Shown piece by piece: positions 50,751 through 59,761 of a DNA stretch of 64,000 bases; the stretch's first letter is position 1; each line of letters begins with the position of its first letter. The notes below the pieces were generated by a model that worked only from the letters and a program-made list of their open reading frames with translations, made no database searches and was not told the origin of the DNA. Made by a program: the position numbers and the translations under genes. The stretch is taken from assembly GCA_023436145.1 (NCBI GenBank), contig JAEZKP010000087.1:1-64000 (forward strand). The letters are read 5' to 3'. This DNA is from Fibrobacterota bacterium (GTDB lineage Bacteria; Fibrobacterota; Chitinivibrionia; Chitinivibrionales; Chitinispirillaceae).

Positions 50751-51572
50751 TTAATCCTGCCAGGTTTTACTGATGGGAAACAATTGAAAGTTGAGGTGGT
50801 AAACCCCTGTAGCATTCTCTTCTTCCTGTACTATCTTTAGCACTTCACTGCGAAATTCAGTCATTTTACTCTTCAATTTAGTAAAACCGGCAGAGGACAA
50901 TGTAGCTGTGATAGTGGAAATATCACGCATCTCACGAGGTATCCGTTCCAGTGCATCACCAGCAAGCTGAATCGTTTCTTTATGGAACGCTCTGGTGGCA
51001 CTGCTTGTACACTGTTCCCCAGTAGTTATGAACCGGTTTGTCTGAATATATCTTCCATTCTGATCCTTACTAATCAAACCTAGCCGCTCCAGCAGCTCCA
51101 CTCCCTCTCTGACCTCAGAGCTCTTTATCGGGGGTACTAAAAGTCTGCCCAAATCTTCAAAATTACCTGTAAATGGATAAATTCCAATGAGTTCCCTTAT
51201 TGCCGTATAATACCATTTACTATAAAATTCATAAGCATCATATTCAACCACTCTAAATCCAGGCCCTTTAAAAGAGTTCAGTTTTTCAAAATAAATTTTT
51301 TTCTGGATATCTGATTTAGCACGTCCGAAAAGGACCAGATTGGTAAAATATTCTGACTGACGGTTATCCAGTTTCAACAATTTTATAAACCGTGGAATCG
51401 CTTTTTCCGGAAGACTTTTCTGACCATTAAAGACTTTCACCAAAAATCCTGGATCTATGCCGGTTTTGTTTTGAATAAACCGATAAGAGAATTTCACATC
51501 TTTTGAATGCAGTCTCTCATAGGTATCCCGGAGGTATTTTCGATAATCATAATAGTCGAAAATATTGACCAT
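50751..51572 (-). CDS. TIGR02147 family protein (Fibrobacter-type paralogous family)
   Basis: A 273-residue protein starting NIFDYYDYRKYLRDTYERLHSKDVKFSYRFIQNKTGIDPGFLVKVFNG, the conserved opening of the TIGR02147 family, which includes a helix-turn-helix-like first part (residues 30-80) and a second conserved domain around FYSKWYYTAIRELI and ELLERLGLI. The family is expanded in Fibrobacter and is thought to be regulatory, without experimental proof. Its presence is the best lineage marker here. It lies divergent to the SGNH esterase, so control of that gene is possible. Confidence 0.8.
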   Translation of the reverse strand: MVNIFDYYDYRKYLRDTYERLHSKDVKFSYRFIQNKTGIDPGFLVKVFNGQKSLPEKAIPRFIKLLKLDNRQSEYFTNLVLFGRAKSDIQKKIYFEKLNSFKGPGFRVVEYDAYEFYSKWYYTAIRELIGIYPFTGNFEDLGRLLVPPIKSSEVREGVELLERLGLISKDQNGRYIQTNRFITTGEQCTSSATRAFHKETIQLAGDALERIPREMRDISTITATLSSAGFTKLKSKMTEFRSEVLKIVQEEENATGVYHLNFQLFPISKTWQD

Positions 51573-51871
51573 TTTTCATCAAATCCTTTTTTTTGATAGT
51601 ATAAGTAAAAATTAGACTCATCTGTGGAAGATAGACTCAATTAATGTAGTCCTTTAGGTCTACAATAAAATATAAAGAAGGAAGAAAAACAGTAATATTT
51701 ATTTAATGGAATCCAGATAAGGATAACCATTCAATTGTAACTGATAGTCAGTATCTATTGATCTATTATATTATCTACAAAATGTGGAGAATTTCTATAA
51801 TCAGATTAAGATTTTCTGCTTAACGGTTTACCTGTAAAAAAAAGATTATTTATAGATTGGGTTAAAAAAAA

Positions 51872-53215
51872 ATGCACCTTAATACCGTCATTAAAATCTC
51901 CATTACCAGCCTTATTATTAATGTTTTTACTACAGATGCTATGACTGCCAATCCCATTATTTCCCGGGGAAAACCTGTTTTTACTTCAGATGGAGAAGTC
52001 CGGTATTTAACAGACAACAAATTTGGCAACCAATTCTGGCCAGTAAAAAATGGTTCATGGGTGGCGATTAACACCGGAGAAGGTCCCAGGAAGGTGTTTC
52101 TCAATTTTAATGATCCTGCATATGCCTGGGCTAAAGCACCTATTGCACCTCCAAACTGCCCAAATGATCAATTGGTTTATCTTAGAGATTATGACATATT
52201 GACTTCATCAAATTCCACCAATGGTTCCAATGGGGATTGGAATAAAGTATTGTCCATTAAAGGCAATGTCGTAACTGCCAGGGGGCATGAGATCGAATAT
52301 GCTGGTGCCAGCTGGGTAAAAATCCAAATCTTAGATGGTGGCGGTAATTTAGATGAAGTTGAAATTTTTGATGTGACAAAAGGTTCGGAAGATATCTGGT
52401 TTTTTGCCGGAACCAGTATCTCTGCAAATACTTATAAGGGAAATCCTCCAGAAGAAAATTTTGCTGACTTGATTGCAAAAAACAACCCCGGATTCAATCC
52501 AGTCATGATAAGAGGAGGTATTGGATGCCAGAACAGCACACAACTGGTGCAAAACATCAAAACATATCTGGAAATAGCCTCAAATGCAAACTTCTGGGCT
52601 ATAGAACATGGTACCAATGATGCCTGGGGAGGAACAAACGGTGGTGTTTCCACATTTAAAAACAATTTACAGATTGTTATCGATTCCTGCAAAAAAAACG
52701 GGATTAAGCCGGTTATTGCCAGAATGATAGCCAACAACAAAACTGCTGCGGGTTGGCAGGTTCATCAGGATTATCTGAAATGTATCGATGAACTTACAAC
52801 CACAAATAACCTTATTCCTGGCCCCGACCTGTATAGCTGGTTCTCAGAGCATCCCGAAGGACTTAACAGTGATGGAGTCCACCCAAATGCCAAAGGAGCA
52901 GAAAAAATCCAGCAACTCTGGGCTCTGAAAATGGATTCTCTTTACAAATCAGCTGTCTACAATAAAGAACGCAGTAACCTGCAATCCAAAAGCCGTTTAT
53001 TTACCATGCAGATAAAAAACCGGCAGATTCTTATACATTCGAGCTGTTCCGGAGAGATATCCATTTTCAGCTCTGCCGGACATCTGTTAAAAAGAACTGC
53101 TTTGTTAAACAGTAAAGCATCTCTGAAAATGGAATCTACAGGTGTCTTTGTGGTGAAATTTGTACATTCCAAAGGAATGGAAACGGTAAAATTTGTATAC
53201 AACAGCACAAACTGA
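51872..53215 (+). CDS. Secreted SGNH-fold esterase with C-terminal sorting tail
   Basis: A 447-residue exported protein with signal MHLNTVIKISITSLIINVFTTDAMT. Residues about 30-165 look like a galactose-binding-like beta-sandwich (GPRKVFLNFNDPAYAW, WVKIQILDGGGNLDEVEIFD). The SGNH hydrolase follows: block I is FFAGTSIS (catalytic Ser182, with GTS replacing the usual GDS), block III is GTND (247-250), and block V is DGVH (334-337, Asp and His of the triad). The last ~75 residues (RQILIHSSCSGEISIFSSAG to VKFVYNS) resemble a T9SS-type sorting domain. Family members deacetylate plant polysaccharides such as xylan. It is divergent from the TIGR02147 gene. Confidence 0.8.
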   Translation: MHLNTVIKISITSLIINVFTTDAMTANPIISRGKPVFTSDGEVRYLTDNKFGNQFWPVKNGSWVAINTGEGPRKVFLNFNDPAYAWAKAPIAPPNCPNDQLVYLRDYDILTSSNSTNGSNGDWNKVLSIKGNVVTARGHEIEYAGASWVKIQILDGGGNLDEVEIFDVTKGSEDIWFFAGTSISANTYKGNPPEENFADLIAKNNPGFNPVMIRGGIGCQNSTQLVQNIKTYLEIASNANFWAIEHGTNDAWGGTNGGVSTFKNNLQIVIDSCKKNGIKPVIARMIANNKTAAGWQVHQDYLKCIDELTTTNNLIPGPDLYSWFSEHPEGLNSDGVHPNAKGAEKIQQLWALKMDSLYKSAVYNKERSNLQSKSRLFTMQIKNRQILIHSSCSGEISIFSSAGHLLKRTALLNSKASLKMESTGVFVVKFVHSKGMETVKFVYNSTN

Positions 53216-53295
53216 TTCAGGGAGCAAAGCTTAAGAAAACAGATGAACTGCTTTTCAAATCTCTGTTGCGATTTAAGAAGAAAGAGTAGCGCAAT

Positions 53296-53324
53296 GAGAA
53301 TGCCCGTCAAAATCCGGGCATCTC
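53296..53324. terminator. Hairpin between convergent SGNH and GH13 genes
   Basis: GAGAATGCCCG (53296-53306) faces CGGGCATCTC (53315-53324) with one bulged A and an eight-base loop. It lies just before the GH13 stop on the other strand. The flanking T tracts are modest, so it may serve either gene. Confidence 0.5.
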
Positions 53325-53327
53325 TTA

Positions 53328-54620
53328 TCAGTCTACAAAAAGAAAGATTTCTGAAGGTTCCAAAACCAGCTGTCCCTCATTTTTTTTCCGTTTTAGTGGA
53401 TCATCGAAAGGTCTAATCCGATACTTGAAATCTGCTATTTCTGAAGGGAACTGTTCTATAGATATCGAAGTAGGATTGTACCAGTCTTTATTTACCAGAA
53501 AACCCATTTTAAGCTTATTGTCCTCACTTTCTCTCACCAGAAAAAGGATATTTGAATCGTAACTCCATAGTGAACGCCATTTCCCTTCCTGACAAAGAAG
53601 CGGATTGTTAAGTTTAAAAAGGTTTATCGCTTTAATCCACTCTGAGACATCCCATTTACCATTCAGAAGATCCTGGGGGCGAGAGTTGACTACATCTATT
53701 TTGTTTACAGCACCGGTTTCATATCCCATTGGCATCAGTAATCCTTTAGAAAAAACCGTAGCCAGTATATAACGGTTTTTGTGCCAGTTAAGTGAACCGG
53801 GAGCTTCTGCAGGAGTGCGGAATGTATCGTGAGACTCAGGAAAGCCAATTGAAGGTGCGATATATTTGAATCTCTCGTGCTGCTCGAGACACCATGAACT
53901 GTCAAAATTCCACCATTTACAGGAATTAAAAAGATAATCAAAACCACAACCATTAAGATGCTGAACCTGTTCGAGTGTACACCCCAGTGTTTCAGCAAAA
54001 AATAATGTTCCATGATTGCGTTTCTTAGCTGCAGATATCAATGGTTGAAAGACTGAAGATGGGACTTTGTAAGCGGCATCGCAACGAAACCCGGAAAATC
54101 CAAGTTCCTGATAAAAGGTGATAACCTCATCCCAGTATTTTAGTAAACCAGTCAGATCAGAGGTGTGATCAAAGTCAAGCTCAGCCAGATCTCCCCAGAC
54201 TGTCACATGAGAGGGATTGGCAGGATCTATGGCGAATGGATGAACAACATTTCCATTACCGTCATACTTAAACCATTGCGGATATTGTTTAAGCAGACCC
54301 GATTCGTTTGCGGTATGATTTATTACCAGATCCATATAAACATCGATACCGTAGTCTTCGCAGCTTTTAATAAACTTTTTGATTGGGGAAAAATCATCTG
54401 GTGCACTGCCTTCAGGAAGAAATTCCTGATTCAAACGGTAGTAATCCTTAATAGCATAAAGACTTCGGGAATTTCCTGTTTCCTGAAAAGGATTCAGGTA
54501 GATGCTGTTAAATCCCATCTCTGCAATACGTTCCAGGTATTTTACCCATAAATGTATTGAGGCGACCAGGCGAGGGAAAAGGTTATAAACCACCACTGCA
54601 TCGCGTAATGACTGATCCAT
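53328..54620 (-). CDS. GH13 alpha-amylase-family enzyme
   Basis: A 430-residue TIM-barrel glycosidase. Conserved regions: DVYMDLVINHT (93-103), GFRCDAAYKVPS with the nucleophile Asp181, FFAETLG with the acid/base Glu210, and FPESHDT with Asp265. The order and the CDAAYKVPS and SHDT segments are reminiscent of GlgE-type maltosyltransferases and related enzymes, not of secreted amylases. There is no signal peptide, so it acts in the cytosol, perhaps on glycogen together with malQ. AGAGGAG precedes the ATG. It converges with the SGNH gene. Confidence 0.85.
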   Translation of the reverse strand: MDQSLRDAVVVYNLFPRLVASIHLWVKYLERIAEMGFNSIYLNPFQETGNSRSLYAIKDYYRLNQEFLPEGSAPDDFSPIKKFIKSCEDYGIDVYMDLVINHTANESGLLKQYPQWFKYDGNGNVVHPFAIDPANPSHVTVWGDLAELDFDHTSDLTGLLKYWDEVITFYQELGFSGFRCDAAYKVPSSVFQPLISAAKKRNHGTLFFAETLGCTLEQVQHLNGCGFDYLFNSCKWWNFDSSWCLEQHERFKYIAPSIGFPESHDTFRTPAEAPGSLNWHKNRYILATVFSKGLLMPMGYETGAVNKIDVVNSRPQDLLNGKWDVSEWIKAINLFKLNNPLLCQEGKWRSLWSYDSNILFLVRESEDNKLKMGFLVNKDWYNPTSISIEQFPSEIADFKYRIRPFDDPLKRKKNEGQLVLEPSEIFLFVD

Positions 54621-54829
54621 AAAAACTCCTCTATTATAAACTGATTTAGAGTTATTGGCAGAGTTTTATTTTTCCCACTCCATACATCGCATATACCCTA
54701 AAAAAATCCTATGGAGGTTCAGACCTGCAAAGAACAGGCCAGAAAAAGTCCCAGATAAATACATTTGGTAATCATAAGGAATGTGATTTATTTTAATGCT
54801 CAGTTTCCTTTTTTTAACCAGGAGATGTG

Positions 54830-55078
54830 ATGAAAAAAACTGTAAATAATATTGGTCTCAATATCACTTTTAATATTTTACTGGTAGCAACAATCCTGAG
54901 CAGAATTCTGTTACCAGAGTATCGGCACCAGACTCATTTTTCTATGGCATATCTGGACCCGGGAACCGGTACCATGATAATCTCAGCAATTGTAGGGGTT
55001 TTTGCGACTATCATCCTGGGAGTAAAAACCTTCTGGTATAAAATTGCAGCCATCTTCAAACCCAAAAAAAAGAACTAA
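54830..55078 (+). CDS. Small membrane protein with YLDPGTG motif
   Basis: An 82-residue protein with two hydrophobic segments (about 9-27 and 45-67), the motif AYLDPGTGTMIISAIVG between them, and a basic tail. Short membrane proteins carrying YLDPG(T/S)G are recurrently found next to cell-surface phosphodiester and glycopolymer genes, and their role is not known. AGGAG lies five bases before the ATG at 54830. The next gene begins 42 bases later, so the protein is probably the first member of the surface-polymer operon. Confidence 0.7.
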   Translation: MKKTVNNIGLNITFNILLVATILSRILLPEYRHQTHFSMAYLDPGTGTMIISAIVGVFATIILGVKTFWYKIAAIFKPKKKN

Positions 55079-55120
55079 TTACCATATTAAACCATATATT
55101 TGTGATACCGGAAGCCAATT

Positions 55121-56317
55121 GTGAAACAAAATCCCCTGGTTTCATTGCGTTTATTTATTAAATCATTCCAAAGCTATAAGGCATTTAACAGACTTTCCCC
55201 TGATGAACGCAATATTGTGGTGTATTCAGAAAGCGGGCAGGACTGGCACCATTTTCAGAAGCTTATTGAGCAGCTTCTTTTGAAATCCAGAAAAGTCTGT
55301 TATATCAGCTCCGACCCTTTTGATCCTGGTTTGTCTCTAAATCATCCGCTATTTAATTCTTTTTATATAAAATCCGGCTTCTGGCAGATCACATTATTCC
55401 AATTTTTAAAAGCGGACTGTCTTTTACTGACCATGATAGACCTGAATATTTTTCAGTTAAAACGATCTATAAATCCGGTCCACTATATTTATCTGTTCCA
55501 TGCTATGGGAAGTACTCACATGGTGGATTTCGAAAACTCCTACGACCACTACGACACCATACTTTGCGTAGGGCAACACCAGATTAATGAAATCCGTAAA
55601 CGTGAACAGATTAAAAATCTTCCTCCCAAAAATTTAATTCCACACGGTTACGCTCGTGTTGAAGAACTCTTCAAGCAAGCATCCACCCGTTGCAGACCAC
55701 CGCAAAAACCTTACTCAATACTGCTGGCTCCAACCTGGGGTGAAAATTCCATCCTTAACCAATGCGGGGCAAAGATTGTCGGTATTCTGCTTAACGCTGG
55801 ATTTAAGGTTACCTTACGCCCTCACTACCAGACCCTTAAACTGACTCCGGAGATAGTAGAAGCTATTCTCAGACAATACGATAAAAAACCATTATTCCAA
55901 TATGTTAATCGCATGGGGGATTCAGATTCCCTCTTTGATTCTGATCTGTTGATCTGTGACTGGTCATCTACATCTATCGAATACGCTCTGGGCCTGGAGA
56001 AACCGGTGCTTTATATAGATGTCCCCCGCAGAGTCAGAAACCCTTCTTACCAGGAACTGGGACTGGAACCTATGGAGGTAAGTATCCGCAATGAAGTGGG
56101 ACATGTACTGAGACCTGATGAACTTGAGAAAGCACCAGAGGTGATCGAAAACCTTCTCTGTGATCCGGGAAGATTTAAAGAAAAAGTCGCTCAATTGCGA
56201 AGGAATATACTTTTTAACTTCGGTAACAGCGTTGAAACAGGTGCACAGGAGATTATAAAAATCGCAGATATTCAGAAACAGAAACGGGAAAATGGTTCCT
56301 CCATTCAAAAGCCATAA
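55121..56317 (+). CDS. CDP-glycerol glycerophosphotransferase-like (TagB/TagF) enzyme
   Basis: A 398-residue GT-B-like enzyme of the Glyphos_transf family, which transfers glycerol phosphate or other polyol phosphates from CDP-activated donors. Family segments: NPVHYIYLFHAMGSTHMVDFENSYDHYDTILCVG, KNLIPHGYARVEEL, YSILLAPTWGENS, TLRPHYQT and SDLLICDWSSTSIEYALGLEKPVLYIDVP. HGY, RPH and DWSS are the donor-binding motifs known for TagF. The first residues are basic with no signal, so it is probably a peripheral cytosolic protein. The start is a GTG. It lies nine bases before the sulfatase-like gene. Confidence 0.85.
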   Translation: MKQNPLVSLRLFIKSFQSYKAFNRLSPDERNIVVYSESGQDWHHFQKLIEQLLLKSRKVCYISSDPFDPGLSLNHPLFNSFYIKSGFWQITLFQFLKADCLLLTMIDLNIFQLKRSINPVHYIYLFHAMGSTHMVDFENSYDHYDTILCVGQHQINEIRKREQIKNLPPKNLIPHGYARVEELFKQASTRCRPPQKPYSILLAPTWGENSILNQCGAKIVGILLNAGFKVTLRPHYQTLKLTPEIVEAILRQYDKKPLFQYVNRMGDSDSLFDSDLLICDWSSTSIEYALGLEKPVLYIDVPRRVRNPSYQELGLEPMEVSIRNEVGHVLRPDELEKAPEVIENLLCDPGRFKEKVAQLRRNILFNFGNSVETGAQEIIKIADIQKQKRENGSSIQKP

Positions 56318-56326
56318 AAGATAATA

Positions 56327-58207
56327 ATGAATAACAGCAATCATTCTGAAAAAATTCCGAAAAGCGCAGAAAAGAAGAATGTTTTTTCATTAGTCAGTTC
56401 ATGGTGGAAAATACAAAACCGGTCGAATCTTTTCAGATGGAGTGCCGGATACTTTTCTGTTACCACCATCCTTATGTTTCTGATCGGACTTCTTTATTTC
56501 AGCGTATACAGCTTTTCCAGTGACCCACTCTCCATCTTTTATACCCTGACAGCCTTTACCAGCCATTTTGCGTCCTTCTCTATAATTGTCTGGGTCGCTT
56601 TGATATTTACGTTGATTACACTTCTTCCTTACCGGAAATTAATCGTTCCAGTCTGCATCGTACTGAGTTCTGCAGCACTCTGTATCGAACTTTTAGATGC
56701 CCAGGTGTACACTTCTCACCGGTTTCACTTCAACATGCTGACAATTAAGATACTTGGATGGAAAACCTGGGGTTTTGGTATAGTTTACTTTTTTATTTTA
56801 CTGGTATTCAACACGCTGCTGGCTAAGATGAGCTGGGACCGCTTTGTTATTGCCAGAAAAAAGATCTATCTGGTATTGAGCATAACACTCACTGTGGCTT
56901 TTCTACTCTTCACTCACATTACACATATGTGGGCTGATGCCAAAGGGTACGTGGAAATTACCAGATTTACCACTACTTTGCCGCTTTTTTATCCCTCAAC
57001 CAGTAAAAGATTCATGATTAAACATGGTTTTGTGAACATTTCAGACAGACGAACGCTTCCCAAAAAATTCGCAGCTGGCGGCAATGATTTTTTATACCCC
57101 AAAAAAACACTGGAATATTCGATTTCAAACCCGGGAAGAAACATTCTTCTGATAGCTATCGACGGTATGCGTTATGATATGTTAAATGAGACCAATTCTC
57201 CACGATGTTTTGATTTTGCCCGCAGATATGGCACCACATTTCAAAATCATTACAGCGGCGGGAACTCTACAAAAATGGGAACATTCACTCTTTTTTATGG
57301 TATACCACCAACCTACCAGCAGTATGCGGAATCACACAAACGCTCTCCGGTTCTTATAGACAGGCTCCTTCAAACCAACTATGCAATCGGTATTTTCACC
57401 AGTCACAAGTTGTATGCACCCGCAAGCCTGGATGTCACTGCATTTGTTAAGATACCGGACCTTCGGCTGGAAACCGCCATACCAGATCCACAGGCCCCAT
57501 ATCGAAATGACTCGGCCATAACAGATCAATGGAAATCATGGCTGGATCACAAACCCTCAGACCGACCTTTCTTCGGATTTCTTTTTTATGATGCACTCTG
57601 TACAGAAAGTTTTCCTCAGTCGTATAAGGACCGGATTCATTATCATAAAGATATGACCGAGGCGCAGAAAAAATTCCTCAGATACAAGGTAAGTCTATTG
57701 TACACTGATTCATTAGTAGAATCGGTGCTGAATGATCTGAACAGCCGTGGTATACTGGATAGCACAGTTGTTATAATCACTTCAGATCACGGCGAGGAAT
57801 TCAATGACAACGGCCTGGGGTATAACGGGCATGGCAGCTCTTTCAGTGAATGGCAGATAAGAGCACCACTGGTGACTATCTGGCCCGGAACACCAAAAGG
57901 AACTGTAACGAAACGAACTTCCCATTATGATATAGTAGCCACCTTGATGAAAGATGTTTTCGGGGTGAAAAACCCTGAATCGGACTACAGCTCCGGATAT
58001 AATCTTTTTTCTGAAAGCAGCTGGGACTGGGTGCTTGTCGGAAGCTATTTCAATTTCGCAATTGTAGAACCGGACCAGGTTACAATTCAATTTCCGGGTG
58101 GATATTATGAAGTCAGGGATAAAAGCTATCAGATTATTAAAAGCCCGCAGATTACCGCCCGAATTGCATCTGCATTGAATGAGATGGGCAGATTTTTTAA
58201 ACATTAG
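56327..58207 (+). CDS. Membrane sulfatase-fold protein, PbgA/LTA-synthase-like
   Basis: A 626-residue inner-membrane protein with five helices (about 40-200) and a periplasmic alkaline-phosphatase-fold domain. The membrane part, up to THMWADAKGYVEITRFTTTLPLFYPSTSKRFM, closely resembles YejM/PbgA (DUF3413), which in enterobacteria senses lipopolysaccharide and lacks catalysis. Here the catalytic domain keeps the metal residues: AIDGMRYDM (Asp279), GGNSTKMG (possible Ser/Thr nucleophile 314/315) and TSDHGEEF (Asp487, His488). It could therefore be a true phosphotransferase adding a phospho group to a lipid or glycan. It sits in the operon between the glycerophosphotransferase and YidC genes. 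Confidence 0.8.
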   Translation: MNNSNHSEKIPKSAEKKNVFSLVSSWWKIQNRSNLFRWSAGYFSVTTILMFLIGLLYFSVYSFSSDPLSIFYTLTAFTSHFASFSIIVWVALIFTLITLLPYRKLIVPVCIVLSSAALCIELLDAQVYTSHRFHFNMLTIKILGWKTWGFGIVYFFILLVFNTLLAKMSWDRFVIARKKIYLVLSITLTVAFLLFTHITHMWADAKGYVEITRFTTTLPLFYPSTSKRFMIKHGFVNISDRRTLPKKFAAGGNDFLYPKKTLEYSISNPGRNILLIAIDGMRYDMLNETNSPRCFDFARRYGTTFQNHYSGGNSTKMGTFTLFYGIPPTYQQYAESHKRSPVLIDRLLQTNYAIGIFTSHKLYAPASLDVTAFVKIPDLRLETAIPDPQAPYRNDSAITDQWKSWLDHKPSDRPFFGFLFYDALCTESFPQSYKDRIHYHKDMTEAQKKFLRYKVSLLYTDSLVESVLNDLNSRGILDSTVVIITSDHGEEFNDNGLGYNGHGSSFSEWQIRAPLVTIWPGTPKGTVTKRTSHYDIVATLMKDVFGVKNPESDYSSGYNLFSESSWDWVLVGSYFNFAIVEPDQVTIQFPGGYYEVRDKSYQIIKSPQITARIASALNEMGRFFKH

Positions 58208-58220
58208 TAAGAATCCGATA

Positions 58221-59744
58221 ATGATTGAAAGATTTTTATTCATATGTCTTCTTGAATTTGTAATTCTACCTGGTGTTTCACTTTCAGAAGAGAGCGTGAA
58301 ACAGCCCACACAGTATTCATTTACTCTTCAGAACCAGATTGTCCGCTTTTCCTCAAATGGTGATCTTTTAGATATTCAATCATTCCATAACTACTGCGGC
58401 ATTATTAAGTTTAATAGGATATTTAACAATCAGAATGATCTCCCGTTTTTAAAACTCACAGGCTTTGGCAGTTCTATTTCTGATAGTTGTCTTCAAGCGG
58501 CGCCATACACAATTGATCAACTCCAATCTGATACCACGGTTTCATTCTTTTTCTCATCATCACTTCCTTCGGGTGTTCTCCTGACAAAAGGGTATTCTTT
58601 TCATAAGAAAAACCTCTCATTTGAATATTCAGTAAAACTGGACAGAGGGACAGAAGAACCAGTTCCGGAAAAGCCCCGGTTGCATTTACAGATTACTTTT
58701 CCGGAAGATCTGAGAAACGGTGGCAGGTTTGTATATTCAGGCAAGAAAGTTAAATCGATAAGCATCGATAAACAACCGGAAATCGACACATTAAGAAGAG
58801 ATCACTGGACAGGAATCCAAAACCGGTTCTGGGGTTGTTTAATCAAATCTGACGGTTCAGAAATGCCCATGGGTTATAAGAAAGGTTCCCTCACCATAAC
58901 ACTATCTTCCGACATTTCTCAATCATCAGGTTTAAAAATCTATTGCGGGCCGGTTGTTCATGATGAACTTAAAAAAGTCGATCATAATCTGAGCCGGCTT
59001 CTTTATCAGTTGCCATTCTGGATGAGGTGGTTGTCGTTTGGATTTCTGTTTATTTTTGATACACTTCTCAAGCTTTTCCACAGTGTTCCGCTGTCCTTAT
59101 TCCTGTTATCTGTTTGTGTAAAGATTGTACTGGCACCGCTGTTCAAACTTGCCAGTATCTGGCAAAAGCAGGTAAACCGGCAATCATCCCTGCTTCAACC
59201 GATGTTAGATGAGATTAAGAAAAAGTTCAAAGGAGAAGAGCAGACCAGAAAAACGCTGGAAGCATATAAGGAGCTTGGAATTAGCCCATTATACTCGCTC
59301 AAGAGCCTTCTTAGTGCAGCTATTCAGATACCGGTTTTCTTTGCAGCTTATCACATGCTCAGTGAGCACATAGCATTGAGCAGTGTCGCTTTTTTATGGA
59401 TCTCAGATCTTTCCTTTCCAGATCATCTCTTCAGGTTCCCCTTTAGCATTCCATTTTTTGGTGAATATTTCAATATTCTTCCTTTTATCATGACTTGTTT
59501 TACTATTGCATCATCATGGATACACACCGATCCGTCTCTTTCGGTACAACTGCAGAAAAAGCAAAGAAAAAATCTTTACTGGATGGCGGCAATTTTTTTC
59601 CTGCTTCTTTATACATCACCGGCAGGAATGGTGATCTATTGGACAATGAACAATATATTAGCCTTTCTTGCATCCCTTTTTGAGTTTAAACTGCAACAAG
59701 CAAGACTAAAGAAAACACAAACCGGTGCAACCGGGAATTTGTAA
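58221..59744 (+). CDS. YidC/Oxa1 family membrane protein insertase paralogue
   Basis: A 507-residue membrane insertase. It has an N-terminal signal-anchor, a beta-sandwich periplasmic domain (about 35-255) and the conserved Oxa1 core from about 270: LSFGFLFIFDTLLKLFHSVPLSLFLL, LQPMLDEIKKKFKGEEQTRKTLEAYKELGISPLYSLKSLLSAAIQIPVFFAAYHML, and TSPAGMVIYWTMNNILAFLASLFE. The TM1 region lacks the usual basic patch order PLTxKSxxSMxKMQ and reads APLFKLASIWQKQ. It is embedded in a surface-polymer operon, away from the rnpA-yidC locus where the housekeeping copy normally lies. I start at 58221; a frame from 58179 would overlap the previous gene. Confidence 0.85.
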   Translation: MIERFLFICLLEFVILPGVSLSEESVKQPTQYSFTLQNQIVRFSSNGDLLDIQSFHNYCGIIKFNRIFNNQNDLPFLKLTGFGSSISDSCLQAAPYTIDQLQSDTTVSFFFSSSLPSGVLLTKGYSFHKKNLSFEYSVKLDRGTEEPVPEKPRLHLQITFPEDLRNGGRFVYSGKKVKSISIDKQPEIDTLRRDHWTGIQNRFWGCLIKSDGSEMPMGYKKGSLTITLSSDISQSSGLKIYCGPVVHDELKKVDHNLSRLLYQLPFWMRWLSFGFLFIFDTLLKLFHSVPLSLFLLSVCVKIVLAPLFKLASIWQKQVNRQSSLLQPMLDEIKKKFKGEEQTRKTLEAYKELGISPLYSLKSLLSAAIQIPVFFAAYHMLSEHIALSSVAFLWISDLSFPDHLFRFPFSIPFFGEYFNILPFIMTCFTIASSWIHTDPSLSVQLQKKQRKNLYWMAAIFFLLLYTSPAGMVIYWTMNNILAFLASLFEFKLQQARLKKTQTGATGNL

Positions 59745-59761
59745 CAGGCAGGCGGAAAGTT

